Origin: Parachlorella kessleri
Lineage: Eukaryota; Chlorophyta; Trebouxiophyceae; Chlorellales; Chlorellaceae
Direction of reading: 5' to 3'
Length of the DNA: 10,900 nucleotides
NCBI GenBank assembly: GCA_001598975.1
Contig: BBXU01002503.1
Span: forward strand, 1-10,900
Positions 8,855 to 10,900 of this stretch are shown piece after piece. Every line of letters starts with the position of its first letter. Position 1 is the first letter of the stretch. The notes under the pieces are model-generated. The model made no database searches, was not told the origin of the DNA, and saw nothing but the letters and a program-made list of their open reading frames with translations. Both the position numbers and the translations under genes were made by a program.

Positions 8855-9135
8855 GCACCGGAGGATGTGATACGACGACAGCCTTGCTTTCAGAAACATT
8901 GATTAGCTGAGGTGGCAGACAATCCAAACAGAGAGGAGGTAGTGGCGGACTAAACTGTCACATGACAATGTGTGGAATAGGGCTTGCAAGACTGTATAGG
9001 TTGCCATATGATTGGATGGGATCTTGCTGTGCTGACGTGTCTGTTCTCCTTGCGGCTTTCATTCCTGCCACTTGGTGCACCGAGCACTGCCATCCCACAG
9101 TCGTGAACCGTGCCAGGCTGTCTCAACCCTCCTGT
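8855..9135. other. Convergent intergenic region
   Basis: This lies between the poly(A) signals of the plus-strand large gene and the minus-strand gene that starts beyond 10570. Open frames here are short and give no recognisable protein. I see no RNA gene or element in it. Confidence 0.5.
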
Positions 9136-9140
9136 TTACA
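9136..9140 (-). terminator. TGTAA poly(A) signal of the minus-strand gene
   Basis: TTACA on this strand reads TGTAA on the minus strand, about 390 nt after the TGA stop at 9532-9530. That 3' UTR length is usual for green algae. It supports a minus-strand gene ending here, convergent with the large plus-strand gene. Confidence 0.45.
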
Positions 9141-9302
9141 TGAAGAAAGCATAAAGGAAGCACTTGTGCCCGCAGGCACGTAAGGGGGCCCGTCAGGCCC
9201 AGAACAGAGGGACACATGTGCAGATAAAATTTAAGAAAGATAGCAAACTTCACCAAAACTTCCTGCCTGGCATATGAAAACCTGAAAGAGACCCGCCGCG
9301 TT

Positions 9303-9611
9303 TCCCTCAACTTCACTCTGCCCACGGGGCCGGCCGCTAGCAGAGTCGAGTGGCATGCAGCGCATACTACAGCTGCAGGAGCAGCAACCAAGCTGTCATA
9401 ACTGACCAGTAAAGCTTCCTCCAAGGCCGTCCTGCCATGGCGCATGCTCTCATGCAGGTACGGGGGCGGGCGTGCATCTACTGCAGCTGCGGAACCCCAA
9501 AAAAACCGCTCAACCAAGGGAGGACCACATCAGAGCTTCCTCCAAGGCCGCCCTGCCACGGGGCATGCTGCCACATAGGGCAGCTGGCAGGCCTGCACCT
9601 GCTGCAGCTGC
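9303..9611. repeat. Degenerate tandem repeat, period about 114-121 bases
   Basis: Bases 9413-9490 align without gaps to 9534-9611 at an offset of 121. Both ends match closely: AGCTTCCTCCAAGGCCG (17 of 17) at the left and CTGCAGCTGC at the right, with a diverged middle. A third, weaker copy lies at about 9303-9378 (CTACAGCTGCAG at 9367-9378, offset about 114). The copy at 9534-9611 lies in the terminal exon of the minus-strand gene; the other two lie in its 3' UTR. Confidence 0.65.
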
Positions 9612-10570
9612 TGGGAGGGCCCCGGGGGCGCCAGCTGCTCTGGGCGGAGCTCGCCAGTGACAAAGGTGCCGCACGGGGAGCAGAATCCGATGCTGTGCTC
9701 CCAGGTCAGCATGCGGCCTGCACAGCACAGGAAGCAGCCAATGTCAGGGGCACTTCGCACATGACATGGCACCTCAGGGGAGCGCCATGCGCAGGTTGAT
9801 GAGATGGAGGTGCGGCGTGCTGCACGTGCTTGGGAAGTAGAAAGCGCATCGTCCACCTGCGAACCTTGGTAATTCTCCCAATGTGTCCGCCACATGCACC
9901 CGCACCTGCAATGACGTCGACACGCTTGGGCGGCCCGCTGAGCGTGCTGTCCAGGGCGCCCCCGCTAGCGCCAAATGCCACCTCAACCTCCCACTGCCAG
10001 CGACGCGCTTCCAGCTCCGCACCATCCATCGACTCTTCCAAGTCCTGCCAGGTGTCGGCACCGGTCAAACATCCATGGGATCTAATCCCTTCCTGCTGCC
10101 TGCGCTTTCGCCCCAGCGGCTCCTCCTGCTGCCGGCTGGGGGTTGCCGCCCCCAGCGCCCCTGCTGCGCCTGCCATGCTGCTGCTGCCGCCCGGCAGCAA
10201 CCCCAGGCTGAGATCTCTAGGACCGCCAGGACCCTCCATGCTGCCCTGCCGATGCTGGGCCGCCTTGGGCAGCAGCTCTTCTACTTCTTCCTCCCAGTCA
10301 GCCTCGCTGCCCCACCCCCCATCCCACCCCTCCGCCACGCTGGGCAGCGCTGCGGTACCCTCCAGCCTGGCCTGCGCCACCTGGCGTGCCGCCAGCATGT
10401 GGCGGTACAGCTCATCGACGGCCACGGTACCGAGGTCGGCCGGGAGGGTACTGCTGGAGGTACCGCCAGCGGTACTGCCGAGCGGGGGCAGCAGGTTTAG
10501 AATAGACGCGCCCTCGAGGATGTCGTCGAGGCTGCCTCCCTGCATGGTCGCCCACGAGGGGGACATCTTC
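9530..10570 (-). CDS. Unrecognised protein, last two exons
   Basis: Proposed minus-strand exons are 10570-9906 and 9717-9530 (TGA at 9532-9530). The first starts after a strong acceptor (CTTCCTCTCGCAG), so earlier exons probably lie further up; ATG at 10566 just inside it, or ATG at 10620 (after an in-frame TAA), are other possible starts. From 10566 the product is about 282 residues. I do not recognise the family. Visible parts are a predicted amphipathic N-terminus (SLDDILEGASILNLLPPLG), a helix-like VDELYRHMLAARQVAQARLE, an acidic patch DWEEEVEELL, a Gly/Ser-rich linker, a basic GRKRRQQ and, in the last exon, a CSPC pair in FCSPCGTF. The join (GTGCGG donor at 9905, TGTGCAG acceptor) keeps phase, giving DVIAG-RMLTW. 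Without it the frame runs to a stop near 9706. The minus strand is preferred because the opposite open frames are Ser/Pro-rich with no helix pattern. Confidence 0.5.
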
Positions 10571-10900
10571 CTGCGAGAGGAAGCACAGTCATTACAAGAC
10601 CAGTCAGTCATACCAGTCATGAGGCGATGGGGAATCAGTTAAGCTTCTTATGGAAGAGAGCCACACAAGGAAGACTGCGTGACCACAAAAGGGGGCGGTT
10701 CTTTGTATAATTTGCATGGGCCAAGGGCCGCACTTTACATTGAGGTTTCCTACACAAGCTCAGGGACAGGCTGCCGGCTTCCATACTTGTCCAGTGTGTG
10801 GTGCGGGTTTAGGGGGTTGGGATGTGGCTAGACTTGTGGGTTGCAGGTGTGGTAATTGGGCGGGTGGATCGGGGGGGGGGGGGGGGGGGGGTACGGGGGG
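10571..10900. other. Intron or 5' region upstream of the minus-strand gene
   Basis: On the minus strand this is either an intron ending at the acceptor at 10573-10571 or the promoter and 5' UTR. Possible donors are a GTAAAG near 10730 and a GTATGG near 10785 (minus strand), but no clear coding exon precedes them. The plus strand is increasingly G-rich towards the end. I see no other gene. Confidence 0.4.
10871..10891 (+). repeat. Homopolymer run of 21 G
   Basis: An uninterrupted run of 21 G is followed by TAC and six more G at the window end. Such runs are prone to slippage and sequencing error, so the length and the bases after it may be unreliable. On either strand it could form a G-quadruplex. 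Confidence 0.9.

Noticed and set aside
9830..10642. Long plus-strand open frames (up to 270 codons) opposite the minus-strand gene
   Set aside because: They read as Ser/Pro/Cys-rich peptides with no helix pattern and lack splice or poly(A) support; the minus strand has both better protein character and a TGTAA signal.
1..10900. CRISPR array, prokaryotic operon or phage element
   Set aside because: No regularly spaced direct repeats with unique spacers, no ribosome binding sites, and clear spliceosomal introns show this is eukaryotic nuclear DNA.

Overview
The window looks like nuclear DNA of a green alga (Chlorophyta; the species cannot be told from here). The sequence is GC-rich with many CAG/GCA triplets. 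The genes have spliceosomal introns of about 150-350 nt with good donors (GTGAGT, GTGAGG, GTGAGC), and TGTAA motifs, the usual chlorophyte poly(A) signal, lie just after two of the three gene ends. There are no bacterial-style operons or Shine-Dalgarno sites, and I found no tRNA, rRNA, CRISPR array or transposon gene.

Layout. Bases 1-1592 hold no gene I can support; they contain an AT-rich near-perfect palindrome (47-80), a pair of hairpins (786-821), a GC-rich stretch packed with perfect palindromes (about 1021-1140) and three CACGTG G-box cores (1171-1262). Bases 1593-3274 on the minus strand hold a four-exon DUF488-family gene, the only gene recognisable by family; its first intron is a GC-AG intron. 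Bases 3275-3960 are the shared upstream region of two divergent genes. Bases 3961-8795 on the plus strand hold a large four-exon gene for a Gln/Ala/Pro-rich, mostly disordered and probably nuclear protein of about 1,379 residues. Its third exon is readable only if two compensating single-base indels (near 7000 and 7505) are assumed. Bases 8796-9529 are a convergent intergenic region with a poly(A) signal for each flanking gene. Bases 9530-10570 on the minus strand hold the last two exons of a gene I do not recognise. The end of its terminal exon is repeated in degenerate form in its own 3' UTR. The window ends in a 21-base G run.

Function. The three genes show no sign of shared regulation beyond the divergent pair (DUF488 and the Q-rich protein), which could share a promoter region. 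No pathway can be inferred. All exon junctions are read by eye from splice sites, reading phase and, for DUF488, family conservation across the joins; none has transcript support here.
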